DNA of 64,000 nt from Onthophagus taurus (taxonomy: Eukaryota; Arthropoda; Insecta; Coleoptera; Scarabaeidae), in contig NC_091967.1 of NCBI RefSeq assembly GCF_036711975.1, forward strand, positions 11,408,001 through 11,472,000, in the 5' to 3' direction. Every line of letters starts with the position of its first letter. Position 1 is the stretch's first letter. Below are positions 35,758 through 48,411 of the stretch, piece by piece. Position numbers and translations under genes: made by a program. The notes under the pieces are model-generated. The model saw nothing but the letters and a program-made list of their open reading frames with translations. It was not told where the DNA came from and searched no databases.

Positions 35758-37480
35758 CTTGAAAAATTAATTGTGTATAATAAATTTTATTTTTTGTATG
35801 TATCGTGTGTATTTTTATAATAAATTTTATTGTAACAGAGAATAAATATGAAATAAACTTACTTAAATTTGAATCATTTGAAATCTTGAAATGAGAAAAG
35901 GATTCTTTCTACGGAATATTAAACGAAACGAAATCTATGTCTATAAACTGTTAATCAAATCTCACAAGGGAAAGATACTTTAAATATCTTGAACAATCAT
36001 TCTATAATGATAAAGAAATATTTTATCCAAAATCGACTTTCTTATTTTTCGCCTTTTTTTATTTTTCTTTTGAAACTTTTTCGAACTATGTCAGTTTACT
36101 ATACAGAATTTGTAGGCAACTAAATACACAACTAATTGGGTTGTTTAAATTTATAATAGATTAATGTGAGATTAATGTTGTATGTAAAAAGAGTAATAAG
36201 CTAAAAATGTTTGCAATAGGAAGAAACGCATTGGTACTTGGTACTAAGCTTTGCTGCATCAGACGTTGAGTTTAGAAACGAATATTAGAAAGCAAACAAA
36301 ACCTGTGTACATCACGATGAGTTATCATGACTTTTCTTTATTGTTCCAAGTGGATTTATCTTAGCTCACAATCTGTTATTAGATGTGTTTTGAGTTCTTG
36401 TGATGGGTCAGTACCACAGTACACAGTGCATCTAATTTAGAGTCTCAATATTTGAAAAACAGTGATGATTGTAAATCAGACTCATGTAGATATTTTGATC
36501 AAAGAAATTTATCTAAATAAGCATTGGAACATGAATCCTCTTTTTCTGAAACGATGATTTAAATCTGTACTCTTCCATAATGGCAATAAACTAAATTCTT
36601 TGCTTATTGCACAATTAATCAAATAATGATATGTTACTTTCGTTGGGATTCTGCTGAGTTAGTCCCATTAGAGAAGGAGGTGAGGGCTATACTTATGGAC
36701 TACAAGAAGGTGTTTTAGAGAGAAAACTATGAATAAAGTATGATGGCAGATGGTAATCTTCCTCTTGAATCAGCAAGGTGGTTTTACTAATCCTGTTTTA
36801 TATTTTCATGGGATAGCATAGCTAAAAATGAGTATTGGCAAAAGTGCTTTCAAAATACATACTCATGTAGGAATACTATATGTATTAAGTACGTTTAGGT
36901 AGATTTTTGATTTCTTCCAGAAAATCGGGAAAAGAGACACCAGAGTTGCAGGAATACAAATATGATGGCTGATTATTGCTGGGGAATGAAACATAATAAC
37001 CGATATATTTTTTTTGTAAAAATTTCGTCTCATATCTCAATAAGCAGAGCTCTTACTGTAAAAAAGCCATATTTGAGAATCATCGAGGCATATAGATTTA
37101 TAGTTAAGTATAAAACTTTATGTAATCAAATCACTATTTCGGGTAATCAGTAATTCTTTATTTTCAAACAATAATAACATTAAGTATGATGTGAACTTTT
37201 TGTAAAATAAAAATAATCTTAGTATCAAAGATTTTATCTTTTCTACATTAAAAATCGTTTAATATGAAAGCGTTTTAAATTATGATCGATCACCTCGAAA
37301 GAATCATAGTTTTTCTAACACCGAGCATTTGACCACATGAATTGAAATAGACTTTTCAAATAAAATTAGCGTTTTGGCATCAAATCCATCTGATGTTCGT
37401 CAAAATTAAATGGTTTTGGGTGGGAGTTGCGTGGGTGTCTGACATTTAGCTGATTTTTTCCTGATTTTTTCTCCAAACAA
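35758..37480. other. Intergenic stretch between MARVEL genes A and B
   Basis: Poly(A)-signal region of isoform b near 35779 and 35818, then AT-rich sequence with nothing recognised. Confidence 0.4.
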
Positions 37481-37708
37481 AGGAAATAGCCCTCCTTCCT
37501 TCCGTTTCTAACGATTTTCTTACAACCGCTCTGTGGTGGGTTGCTTATCGATTGCGCCTCCTCGCGAGTTTGTGAATCATCACGTATCGGACCGGTCGCG
37601 ACTGTTAGTCTGAAACCGACCGTATTCCTCAACGCACACGCGAACCAAAATCACACCTGTTGTTTAAGTTACCATTAAAAATTAATTAAAAGTACTTATC
37701 AGAAAAAA
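37481..37708 (+). promoter_or_regulatory. Likely promoter/5' UTR of MARVEL gene B
   Basis: CpG content rises (gcgcctcctcgcg, atcggaccggtcgcgac) just upstream of the ATG of gene B, as seen upstream of gene A. No start site can be fixed. An 88-codon minus frame here is probably compositional. Confidence 0.4.
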
Positions 37709-40700
37709 ATGTCGCACACCGTAACTGTAACTAGAACAACTACAACAACTACTACCTCAGCAATAATTATCAACACGGGATTTTTAAAGACTTGGCCTGG
37801 AGTGTTGAAATTTTTTGAATTGGTAAGTTATGGCATTATTAAATAGTGTTTTATTAAGTAATAGCAAGGTTTATTAAGATCTTCAAAAAAATTTATTTAA
37901 ACACTGTTTCATGTGTTCAGGAGTAATTTTAGATATTAGTCCACGGTGACGTCAAGCGATATTTTCAAACAGTGCACATTGGTGTAACTAGTACTGAAGA
38001 AATCCACCCACTCCAAATATCCTCATCGTCTCTGACCCTATTTCTGTAGATTTGGGTGCGGTGATCTTCGCGTCTGCCTATAATTACGACTTGTTTATGC
38101 CCCAAATTTTTGCAGACGCAATTCGAAACCTTCGAAATTATTGGCCATTGTTCTATTTATTTTTCTTTTTAATTTTTAACCCAACAACTAACCTTTCGAT
38201 TTTTTTTTTAACGAAATTGTATCATTTAGTACTGAATTTCAGTAAATCAGTATTTTCTTATCATATGTGTCATTGAGTATGTATGACATCATAAGATTTA
38301 AATAAAGACGAACATAATAGGAACAGAATTTATGTGTACAGTTGTCATCACAAATAATAAATTTATTCCAGGTAAGGATATTTAATTTATAAAAAAAAAG
38401 ATTAGTTCTTATCTTATCAAGCGTCTCATACATATAAGATGATTCAAAAGGTCATCGCAATTTACACAAAAATGTTTACTCGACCAAATAACTATTCTTT
38501 TTGTTTTTAACTAAATTTGTGAGTACTGCAATAGAAACAATCGTTCTATGTGATGATTTGGAATGATCACCCGTATTCAAACATTGTCTTCATTAAGTTT
38601 AAGCAGGCATTCTTGGCATTTGTTTTCCAAGGCCGGAAACAAAAGTGTTGCTTGATGGTTAGATGTTGATAAAAGTTCTTTTTTGATTCTTTTCAATATT
38701 TTGATATCTGTATAGACTTTGTCTTAACTTCAAATACAGGTTTGTTGAAATCACTCTTTTTCTCTGTCAGAAATATTTTTTAAATTCTTGTTGCAGTCTC
38801 CAATGAGATCAGTATTTACATCCAAATTCATTATTATGGGATTTGATGGAGTCTACTTTGTTGATCTCAGTGCATAATTCACTCAATGAGTGTTAATGGT
38901 CTTGAATTTAGACAGTGTATTCAAAGTAATAATGTAATAAACGATTTATCTCCAACAACGACAATAATAGCAGGAAATGATAATTCGTGATCTTGATACC
39001 TATTTGCCAAGATCCTCCAAAATGGAAAGCTGCCAGCGAAATGAAGTGTCGATTTTGTACCTCTAGATTCATTTTAGCAGAAGAATATGTGTTAGGCACA
39101 TATTTTCAATCTTTTAATGTTTTTGGATTTTGCCAGAATGACTTTTGATTTAGTGAGAATTAAATCAAAGTTGTTGTAGTGTTCCTTTAATAAGTTTTTA
39201 AGCAAAACTTTTAGATAGACTGTTGATGTTCACGATCAATGATGTTTCAGGCACAACTTTACGTTTAGTAATTGTGCTTGAGGGTGTGTTTAATAATGTC
39301 CAATGTCCGGTTTTGTTAAATCACTTTTAATTTTAGAAACAAAATATTTTAATCATATTTTTATAACCTAACATATACAGATATCGCAACGCTTGATAAC
39401 TGATAACAATAATAAAACACAAACATAACAACAAAATGAATTTCAACATCAACGATTCCAAGTTCTCCAGAAGGCGAAGTTTTACTACTACAGCACACAA
39501 ACCAAAATAAACAAAGTACTATTTTTGACTATACAACAAACTCTGTATTAAAAGGCGTAAATAACGAAGTGTTGATGTGGAATTGTCGAATGATGAAGCG
39601 ATTGAAAGTCACATTTACGATTAATACAACAACTCTGTTTATCGTAACTTTCTTACTGTGAAAAGAAAGAATAATTTTATAGGGGTATCATTTTGGTTCA
39701 TGACGAGACAGTTTGGCAACGCCTCGTGTTGCGGCAAATCATTCGCGAATTCAGTGGAAATGCTTACTCTTCGGTTAAAAATACCGTAAAATCAGGAACA
39801 CGTGTTCGGGCCAGAAGGAGATTTAAAACGTCGAATTGCTACTACTTTTCGTCGCGATATTTTCGGAATATTTTAAAGAAAAAGTTTAAGAACAAAAGGA
39901 CATTATTTTATAGTTTAACAGTATTTAGAGGTATTTATTAGCTATTTTTGTAACCTTGAAATGAATAATACTTGAGAGATTATTTTTTCAAAGTATTTCA
40001 AAATTGATATAGATTACGTAATCCTGCAAATATTTATAAATAAAAAAAAGATTTCTTGTGTATTTTCTTTTGAATTCTTACTTCTCAGTTTGTTTATACC
40101 AAATTAGTTGGTAACCTTCACGTGCAATGAGTAATACCTTGTGAGAATTTACTTAAATATGAAATACATAGTTTATACAGATTACGCAATGTGTGATTCA
40201 TATTGGATGTATCTAAAAAACGAAAGAAAAGTGGTACAATTATTTTAAAAATGTCTTATTTGCTAATGATTTTAATCATTAAATAGTTGTCAGATTGTTA
40301 TTTCCATTATGTTGTAAATACGCATATGGACTTTTAAGTGAGTTTCTCATTGAAGAACGAGTTCAAGGCTTAACCTAAAGTCTTGACCTAAAAATGTCAT
40401 CGAATACTGCAATACTTTCGCGTTGCATTCTTACAAGTTTTCAAAAATTTTATTTTATTATTATAGTAAAATCTCGATATAACGAACAAAATATTTAATT
40501 GTTATTCAGCGCTAGATTGTTGTAAATTTTTATTGAACTAAAAGTATAATTAACACTAGTCCTATAACTAGAAACATTTAGATTTAGCCGTACGTTTCTT
40601 AAGATGACTAAACCCGAATGTGTCTAGTTCTGAGTTTAGCGTTAGTTCTAATGCGAGTGTTAGCTTTAGTTGTTGTTCAGCGTTAGATTATTGTATATTT

Positions 40701-41322
40701 TTATTGAACTAAAAGTAGAACGTTATACATATACATATTAGTATTAGATAACGACCTTTTTACTTTTGTTTTTAAATATTGAAATTTATTTTAATAAAAT
40801 TTTCTTTAGATTTTAGGAGTTGTGGTTGTCGGCTTGGTAGCTTACTACAAGAACACATATATTAAGACTGACGTATACCTCTTCTTCTTGTTAATGGCCG
40901 TAACATTTTTGATAGGAACGTTTTTATTACTCCTATCATGTCTTGTTTCAATATCAACAGCCTCCATTCTACCGAAAACCATTTATGTAAGTATTAATAA
41001 CAGGAAAACCGCAATTAGTGTTATCAAAAACGGAAAACCACATTTTTAATTTTTAAAATTGTTATTTTTTGTAGATATTCCTCTACCATTTATTCGCATT
41101 TTTGTTGTATTTGATTGCAAGCATCGTTTTCTTGATCGAAGTGGATAAAATCAGAAATTCTAACACGTATGAACCATTATTCGCCGCTGGAGTAAGTAAA
41201 TATATTTTTTATTACTAACAAAAATTAATGTTTATTTTTATTTATAGATAATTGGGTTGATTATTTCAGTTTTGTACTTAGGAAATACAATTTTCGGGTA
41301 CAGAAGTTACAAAGGGCTTTAA
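37709..41322 (+). CDS. MARVEL-type four-helix protein B
   Basis: Exons 37709-37822, 40810-40986, 41075-41191 and 41248-41322 give 160 aa; all introns phase 0. The N-terminus has a run of seven threonines (residues 10-16), then [10 protein letters not shown] at the end of exon 1 and ILGVVVVG at the start of exon 2. Helices are at about residues 30-51, 60-87, 98-120 and 137-154. The short tail ends GYRSYKGL. The exon boundaries fall at the same places as in genes A, C and D, so these are tandem paralogues. Intron 1 (3 kb) contains a decayed extra exon 2 and a palindromic repeat. Poly(A) signal AATAAA at 41594. Function beyond MARVEL-like membrane protein is unknown. Confidence 0.85.
38050..38170 (+). 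pseudogene. Relic of a MARVEL exon 2 in intron 1 of gene B
   Basis: After an acceptor-like tttctgtag the sequence begins atttgggtgcggtgatc. Read one base out of phase it gives [17 protein letters not shown] and then a hydrophobic run ([12 protein letters not shown]). All true exon 2s of the cluster start ILG and then a hydrophobic helix. The start here is one T short of the atattggg/attttagg start of the others, so it cannot be joined in frame to exon 1. Probably a dead duplicated exon; chance likeness is possible. Confidence 0.45.
38171..40499. other. Intron 1 of MARVEL gene B
   Basis: No clear gene. 38500-39350 has the feel of decayed repeat sequence but no named domain. An 82-codon plus frame at 39693-39941 is rich in arginine and lysine and has no recognised family. 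Confidence 0.35.
40500..40722. repeat. Palindromic MITE-like element between direct repeats
   Basis: The palindrome at about 40550-40672 (gatttagccgtacgtttctt through agatgactaaacccgaatg) is bounded by a direct-repeat module of about 46 bp. The first copy begins ttattcagcgctagattgtt and the second ttgttcagcgttagattatt; both end tttttattgaactaaaagta. The same palindrome and module occur near 7.6 kb in the opposite orientation. Lies in intron 1 of gene B, 88 bp before exon 2. Confidence 0.7.
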
Positions 41323-43446
41323 AATCTCTTATAACCATAACAAACTCATAATATATTTACGCTATTTATTTACGTTAAGTATATAACCGTCTACTTTTAA
41401 CGATGTGCCTTTCTCAGTCAAATAGAATCTTAAAAATTACAACATAAAATGTACAACTTAAAATTTAACTAGGTTTATTGGCGCTACTGTTATTTATTTT
41501 TATATCTCTCTATTTCTATTTATAAGTTACAATACAAAATGAAATCAATATACTATACTCGATGTTGTATTTTGATATATATTTTGCATTTCGAATAAAT
41601 GTTTGTGTATACTAAAATTTGATTAAACTTTTATTATGAGTATGTGTTGTTTTGGTGGCCTAATTTTCGAAATCACTTCGGCAAACGTTTTATGAACTTT
41701 AATTCATTAATTTTAATAACAACTTAGATATATTGCTTATATCATAGCCTAAATGACGCTAAAATTTATTAGTGGGCTACCTACTATCTTAAATAGCGAT
41801 AAAGTTTGCTGTAATCACTGAACATTTCTACGTAACATCGTAACATGAGTGAATTTGAAAATTTTCGGCCTGCGGGTTCTTTTTTATTGGTTTTCATTAT
41901 AATTAAGCCGAGATTTTTGCGGCCAAGGCATTGTTATCTATGTTGTCATTCCACACAATACACTGAATTCATCTTCATATTGCTTTAAGTCATTAAGGTT
42001 GCCCGTCAATGATTATATCCTTTGTTCGACTGAAATTGGTAGACCGAACAAAATGTAAGGTATCATTATGTGGGTTTCAAGTTACTTTGAAATAATGAGT
42101 AGCCTATATGGCTTGGTTTTTTTGCAATTGACACTAATTGGCCGACTATCTATAGTTACGAGAGGCTTGAGAAGAAAGAAGGTGTCATTATTGTTGAAAA
42201 TTTACCTGGCATTGCACAATGATCACAACACCATTTTTTACTTGAGATCTTCATAAATAAAAGTAACCTTACCTAACATTCATTCACGGTATAGTTGTGA
42301 TAATAAAAATATAAATCAACATGTTTTGACTCATGACAATATCTCGAACCGTTTTTGATCGAACTTTTGACGTGGACTGTATATATTATTATTTTACCTA
42401 CACAAAAAAAATAAAGATGCGACGTCCAGTCTACATGGACACTCCTTTCCCCGCATGACTTTTTTCATTTATATCGCGATTTTAGTCATATTTAATGAGA
42501 ATCTGCACTGTCAAAGTACATAGAATATAGATACATAGAATTGGTCTGATTTTATTCACTCCAAATTTATAATTTACTTAATTAAACATTGTAACACTAA
42601 TTTCTGCTTTTACTATAGCTGATCTGAAGAACAATCAAAACTATTAGAATGCTGCATAAAAAAGAACATCACATTTTTTTAAAACATTTTTGCAAATCAA
42701 AAAAAAGTGGGATGGGAACAGAAGAGTTGTACATGCCAAATTTTTTTGCATTAAAAGAGCTAAAATGATATATTTCTAAATAATGAAAATTTTTTTGCTA
42801 ACATCATGATCAGCAGATTGCTTTTTTGCCCTGGAAATAGGAGTAATAGTCCCAGTAGTAATTCTTCATTACTAAATCATTGAAACAATTGTTTATCTGG
42901 TTAGTTCAAGGTATTAACAAAAACAGGCTTATTGAATGCAATTTAAAGTATACTTAGCGCGATTATATCAACATTAATTTCAGCGATGATATGAAACATA
43001 TCATTAATGTTTCTTTATTAACAAAATAGTAGTAAAAATAAAAAAGAAGAATGAATAATCTTGAACACAAATAAAATCCTAATATAGGTGTGAGTTTGGT
43101 AGCCTACATTTGGCATTCTAATTTCAGAAATCACCATGTGGTATAATTAATTAATTAATTAAAATTATCAATTAATAATAAATCAGATTAAATAATTAAA
43201 AATGCTTGTTTATATTCTAACTTTTTTATAACTTAAGTTTATTTTTCAACAAGTAACGAGGGAGGGAGATTTAACTTAAGGGTGTCCAAAAATAGATGTT
43301 AAACTCCAAAGCAAGGGGTCTGTGACATTTTAAATTTCCTTAGTTTCCTCTAAGTTATTGATGGTGTTCTACGTCCATATTACATTACGTATTTGTTACT
43401 ATTTATTAAACAGTTTCAAATATCCGGTTCGATTAATTAATCAATT
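41323..43446. other. Intergenic stretch between MARVEL genes B and C
   Basis: 3' UTR of gene B to about 41620, then AT-rich DNA with no exon recognised. A 62-codon plus frame at 42068-42256 shows no splice or homology support. Confidence 0.4.
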
Positions 43447-44171
43447 ATGATTCGCGGTCCAACAGTAATTAAAATTGGGAACGCGCCTTCCGGCGGAAGC
43501 GGTTTCACATGTTGTTGTTGTTTTAAATGTTGTACTTGTTTAAATCTACAATTTTTAAGAACCGATATTGGTATGATTAAATTAGCAGAATTGGTGTGTA
43601 TAATTGTCAATGTTTTTTTAACAACTAAAGTAATTTTTAACTTTTTGTAGATTTTAGGTTTTTTTTGTCAATCTTTGGCGTTAAATTTCGGTTCGGCTTA
43701 TTCAAGTTCAATGGGATCAGCTTATTATGGATTTATAACAACAGCTTCTTGGTCGTGCATGACCGTTTTTTTATTATTATTTTGTTATATATTTTCAGAA
43801 AAATCCGTGTATTTAATGCGCCAGTCTTTATTTGTAAGTTTATAAAAAGGAAATGGGAAAGTTATGGGATATATTACATTCTTTTAAATTTTATTACAGG
43901 AAACTTCTTTTAATATCTTAGCTAGTTGTGGATATTTAAGTTCATGCTCGGTGCTTGGGTTCATAGTAAACACGGTTTTATATCCGCTTTATATGGTTAC
44001 ACCATTTTTTCAAGTATTTCCAGCTATGACCAGTACTTATGTAAGTAAAAAAAATTACAGAAATTTGATAAGTGATTCAACAAATTTTTATAGATATTGG
44101 GAATAATTCTGGGACTGATTCATGCTTACGATGCTTACAAATCTTTCAAATTTTTGCAAGGTTACCGATAA
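43447..44171 (+). CDS. MARVEL-type four-helix protein C with cysteine cluster
   Basis: Exons 43447-43593, 43651-43833, 43900-44040 and 44094-44171 give 182 aa; introns are 57, 66 and 53 bp, all phase 0. This is the most compact member of the cluster. Residues 20-31 read FTCCCCFKCCTC, seven cysteines in ten residues (22-31) on the cytoplasmic side, as in palmitoylated proteins. Helix 1 spans the exon 1/2 junction (GMIKLAEL, then ILGFF); the others are at about 74-98, 112-138 and 158-172. The C-terminus carries IHAYDAYKS, shared with gene D, so C and D are the closest pair. Poly(A) signals AATAAA at 44221 and 44236. Confidence 0.88.
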
Positions 44172-44419
44172 AGTTAATTTTGCTTGTATTTCCTAACATT
44201 TTGTATTTATAATTTAATGTAATAAAATTACATGAAATAAAATTCTGTGTATCATTCTTTAAATAACTAAAATTCCACTATAAATCAACTATGTAAGAAA
44301 ATATTATCCATCACAACCATCCTTTAAAAGTAATTTTTGCGATAAATCCTAAATAACACTACTCTATAAAAATCTAACCTGACACTACCAAAATCTAGTT
44401 CTACCATTTCTTGGAGCGG

Positions 44420-45110
44420 CAACAAGTACCACTAAGAAGTGAATCCTCAGAGAATATTGGAGAGAATATGTCCCAGAATTATGTGAAAACAGTGATAAAC
44501 CTTTATCAAAGGTTGAGATGGACGACCATGAGGTGGCTCTTCCACAGCCTTGATGCTGCTAGATAACAGAAATGTTAGAAACGCGAGAAAACCTGAATCT
44601 CCAGACCTCAAGCTGTCAAGCATGGACTTTGCTGAGGAAATTCTCAAAGACAAAAAGCAAACATAAATACCATGGCCACTCACATAGCAGCAACGTTTAG
44701 TACACCAAAAGACATTCATCTACAGTCCGACAACAGCATCTGCCAGACAGTGTTTGATGTAATACCGATCGAACAAGCAGGTTTCAGGTCAAAACGGAGC
44801 AGCGTTGACCAAATCATCTCGCTTTCAACTTATATTGAAGCGAGATTCCACAGAAAGTAAGTTCCTCCAACAGCTGCTGATAAATATGCTGAATGACAGA
44901 ACATTCTGAATTGTTATGGGCTCTGATGCGAGCTCACCCTGAAAACTCAAGAACGACCTGCTCCTCCTTAACCTATATACAGATAGCAGATATGCCAGAA
45001 ACAGAACGTTGACAGAAAGCTTAGAATGAAAATCGAGAACACAAGGCATTACACTTGATAGAACGCCCTCATTCAAAGAACATATAATGAAAACAGCGAA
45101 AAAAGTAAAT
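44420..45110 (+). mobile_element. Truncated non-LTR retrotransposon
   Basis: 44762-44857 encodes EQAGFRSKRSSVDQIISLST, the reverse-transcriptase block usually read EQAGFRPGRSxxDQVLxLT. Further on come ININMLNDRTF-like and MGSDASS pieces, then GITLDRTPSFKEH, the block that normally lies well after the active site. The part with the YADD centre is missing, so an internal deletion has occurred; several stops are present. Lies between MARVEL genes C and D. Confidence 0.75.
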
Positions 45111-45733
45111 GTTTACTTTCTTTTGATAGATAAACTGCTAATACAGTTTTAGTTCCTTTTAGTAGTAATAATTTAATTTAAATTCATTTTTAACACAGCT
45201 CTAATTACATTAATAAATTACATTAAAAGCTGCCAGGGAAATGTATAAGTACAAACCAGTTTTGTTGGAAAACATCGAAAAATAATGTTCCCTGGCAAAC
45301 CATTTGGTGCGTACAATCAATTGTACTTCAGAAAGTATTTCTGTTTTAGTGCCGTAATTTTAAAATTCTTTCTGGATAAATGCCAATCTGTTAAATCGGC
45401 CAAAGCTCATAACAAATCTCCATAAAAACGGTGCGGCGCGATTGTCGTGTGCTACACGATGTATTAAATTTACATCCTGTCATCTATCAGTAACAAACAA
45501 TAAATAAATTAGCTCATTCTCATCTTGTTTCAACCACCCGACTTTTTCGGTTAACTTTCGAAAGAAATGGAGGAGATAGTAATGAAGATTCAATAAGAAG
45601 ACATTGAAAATCGGCTAAAAATAACCACCTGTCGCGGTTGAATTTCAGTGGGGGTAGACATTGAATTTATACGTGCTAATCAATTCAAGTTTAAAATTAT
45701 TTCATTTCTACTCTGAAAATTCGCCGCTTCAGG
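45111..45733. other. Upstream flank of MARVEL gene D
   Basis: No coding sequence recognised; presumably contains the gene D promoter and 5' UTR. Confidence 0.4.
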
Positions 45734-48411
45734 ATGCTTTTCAGTACTCGAAGTCTTCGAATCGACGATATCATCCGACCACAATGCGAAGCGGGTCCTG
45801 AAACACCGGAAACCCCGCAAAGTTTTGATTCTTCCTCACCTGCCATTAGACCGGTTATTAGTGGATTCGATTTCTTCAGAACTGAATTAGGAATTTTGAA
45901 ACTAACCGAAGTGGTAAGTTTTATTAATTAGTAAAAATTTTAAAACTTTTAAAAGGCGTATTTAAATATAGTTCTTATAGTTGCCGAATTATTTTTAAGA
46001 GAGGAATGGTGATTTTTCTTTGGCGTGTGACGCTGTTTTAAATTGCTTATTAATAGTTTTTGCCGAAACTTGCCGCCACATGCGAACTCGTTATTTATTT
46101 TATTAACGTTATATGTAATCATTTGAATTAATAATAATTAAATTATGATATGTATATACTATTTATAGTCTATTTTTTTGCTGATATAAGACACTGGGAT
46201 AAAACAGCTGATTAATTTTATGTATTTAGTTAATAGAAAAATTTTATTTTAGATTTTAGGAATTTTAACAACGTTTTTCATTGCTGGGTACTGCCAACCT
46301 TCAACCATCTACAACATATCTTTGGTTATCATTTCGATATGTATCCTCTCTATAGTATTTTTAATTTTTATTTATATTCACTCCATAAAATTATTCTTCA
46401 CCATCCGTCAATCACCATTTGTAAGTATTTATTTATTTTTTAATTTTAGTTAAGCTAATTTTGGATTTATGCAGAATGATTCAGAAGTAATCTGCTAAAT
46501 GAAATATTTTAAAAACGAAATTAAAGAATGATAATTGTCTATTTTTTCTTTTAAGAGCATTTTCAGTTGAAGAGAGTCTATTATTAACTATAAGTTTCGA
46601 AGTTAACATCGCAGTCAACAGTGATTGGATCCAGTTATTGGATGATTTTTCGGAATAAATATGGATGAATTTGTTAAATCATAACACTGTAATTGCTGGT
46701 TAAAAAATGTTAAGACACACAAATATTCGCTGCAAAATGAGATATCCTTTATTGAAACGTTTGAGGATTCTACAACCGATGTAGATTTAAAAGTATTCAA
46801 AGTTCTAACTATATGGAGACATTAAGTAGCAAAATTCGAATTCATCAATGAGTTATCCATACTCTTTTACTAACAATAAGTCATATTAGGAAACATATTT
46901 TCTTTCTAGTGGTTTTCTAGTGTTAGGAATTTTAGGTCGAATTTTATCAAAATGGGATCCAATCTAGACTTTAGTGTTGATCTTGGTAATCCACAGAAGG
47001 GTTGGGTTGTTGCTATATAAATTGTATTTATTAATAAGTTATACTAACAAATCAACATTGTTTTACGGTTCTTGTTTTATATTTATTGTGGACAAAGCAC
47101 TACATAAAAATGCATAAACTTGCAAAATCACCAAACGTTCCTTGATTACTCATATGTAGTCACCATAACTGAACGTTTCCGTAAGCCGGAAACCTTTTCT
47201 CTTAACGACATCACTTCTGGTATCATTTTGGACACTCTCTTCCAGCACTATTTCAGCAGATTTGGCATTCCAAGCATTATCACCCAAGATCAGGGGCAAT
47301 AATTCGCTACCAGGTGGTACAATCATCATTCCTTACTTCTCCTAGACCTCAGATCATCCCTTAAGGAAGACCTAGGTTATTCATCTGCCAAACTTGTTTA
47401 TGGTCAACCACTTAGACTTCCTTAATCAACATATAATTTCATTAATAATCAACATTGTCTGGACACAAAGAAATGTTGTGGTAGCAAGTTTTAAATCTCA
47501 ACAGGTCGACATTTCCACTACGAGACAGGGAAACTCCTTCATATCATTTTGACAATAATATTCTGTGGAATGTACGATTTTGTCATGGGAAGCAATTTCA
47601 GTTAGTAAGATTGTGTTCTGCAAGATCACTTTGAATTCTGTCTCAGTAATGTAAAATCCTTAGAGTTTCAACCAATATAAAATCAAACTTCTTTTTCTTC
47701 ATTTTATTATGATCACAACAGTAAACTACAGTTTGAAAATAGAGCCAGCTTTTAAGGAATAAGTTCTTTGAGAATACACACTGTTGCCAAAAACTCCAAG
47801 ATACCGATTTAGGGAAATATAAATATAGTTATTAGGATTTTGAGTTTACTCTAATGATTCTAGCTAAATTTAAACGTTGATTGTTGTGGACTGTGGTAGT
47901 CATTGAAATAATTATTTTTAAATTAGTTTGTTTAAATTTATTTTTATGATTCTAACTTCATTACATTGTTTATTAATGCGCGTTGACCTTTGAAATGATT
48001 TTTGAGTAATTACATTAATTACTCGGAGTAATTTGAAAATTGAAACAATGATAGCGTAAATTTACGCGCATCAAATGTAATAAAAATGTCATTCTTTAAC
48101 TTCGTTTTATTAAAATTAATTTATTTATAATTGAGTATTTCCATATTTCTTTTTAATCATTTTTTACATGATTTGTTTCCAGGAAACGTTTTTCAATGCC
48201 ATTCTATCGATAATATATCTAATATTTCCAACAATTCTTTTAATTGAAGCGATGAATGCAGGAGTCATTGTTGTTACTGTAAGCATTTATATATAAATCT
48301 TAATTTTAATTTTTTTTTTGTAAATTTTAGTTACTGGGAGCGATTCTGTTTATTATACATGCTTATGATGCCTACAAATCTCACATATGGTATAAACAAG
48401 TTTTGAAATAA
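45734..48411 (+). CDS. MARVEL-type four-helix protein D
   Basis: Exons 45734-45913, 46253-46420, 48183-48278 and 48331-48411 give 174 aa; all introns phase 0. The N-terminal tail of about 50 residues is rich in Pro, Ser, Thr and Glu (PETPETPQ) and leads to FFRTELGILKLTEV at the end of exon 1; exon 2 begins ILGIL. Helices are at about 53-73, 80-105, 117-139 and 144-160. The third exon is short (32 codons), so the loop between helices 3 and 4 is nearly absent. The C-terminus has IHAYDAYKS as in gene C. Intron 2 (1.76 kb) holds a Ty3/gypsy-type integrase scrap. The next gene starts 498 bp after the stop. Confidence 0.87.
47120..47430 (+). mobile_element. Ty3/gypsy-type integrase fragment
   Basis: Broken frames show an integrase-core pattern: a TITERFRKPE segment, then SRFGIPSIITQDQGQ, and after a deletion LRSSLKEDLGYSSAKLVYG, as in LTR-retrotransposon polyproteins. 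There are no LTRs, protease or reverse transcriptase nearby and stops interrupt it. A dead scrap inside intron 2 of MARVEL gene D. Confidence 0.7.
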
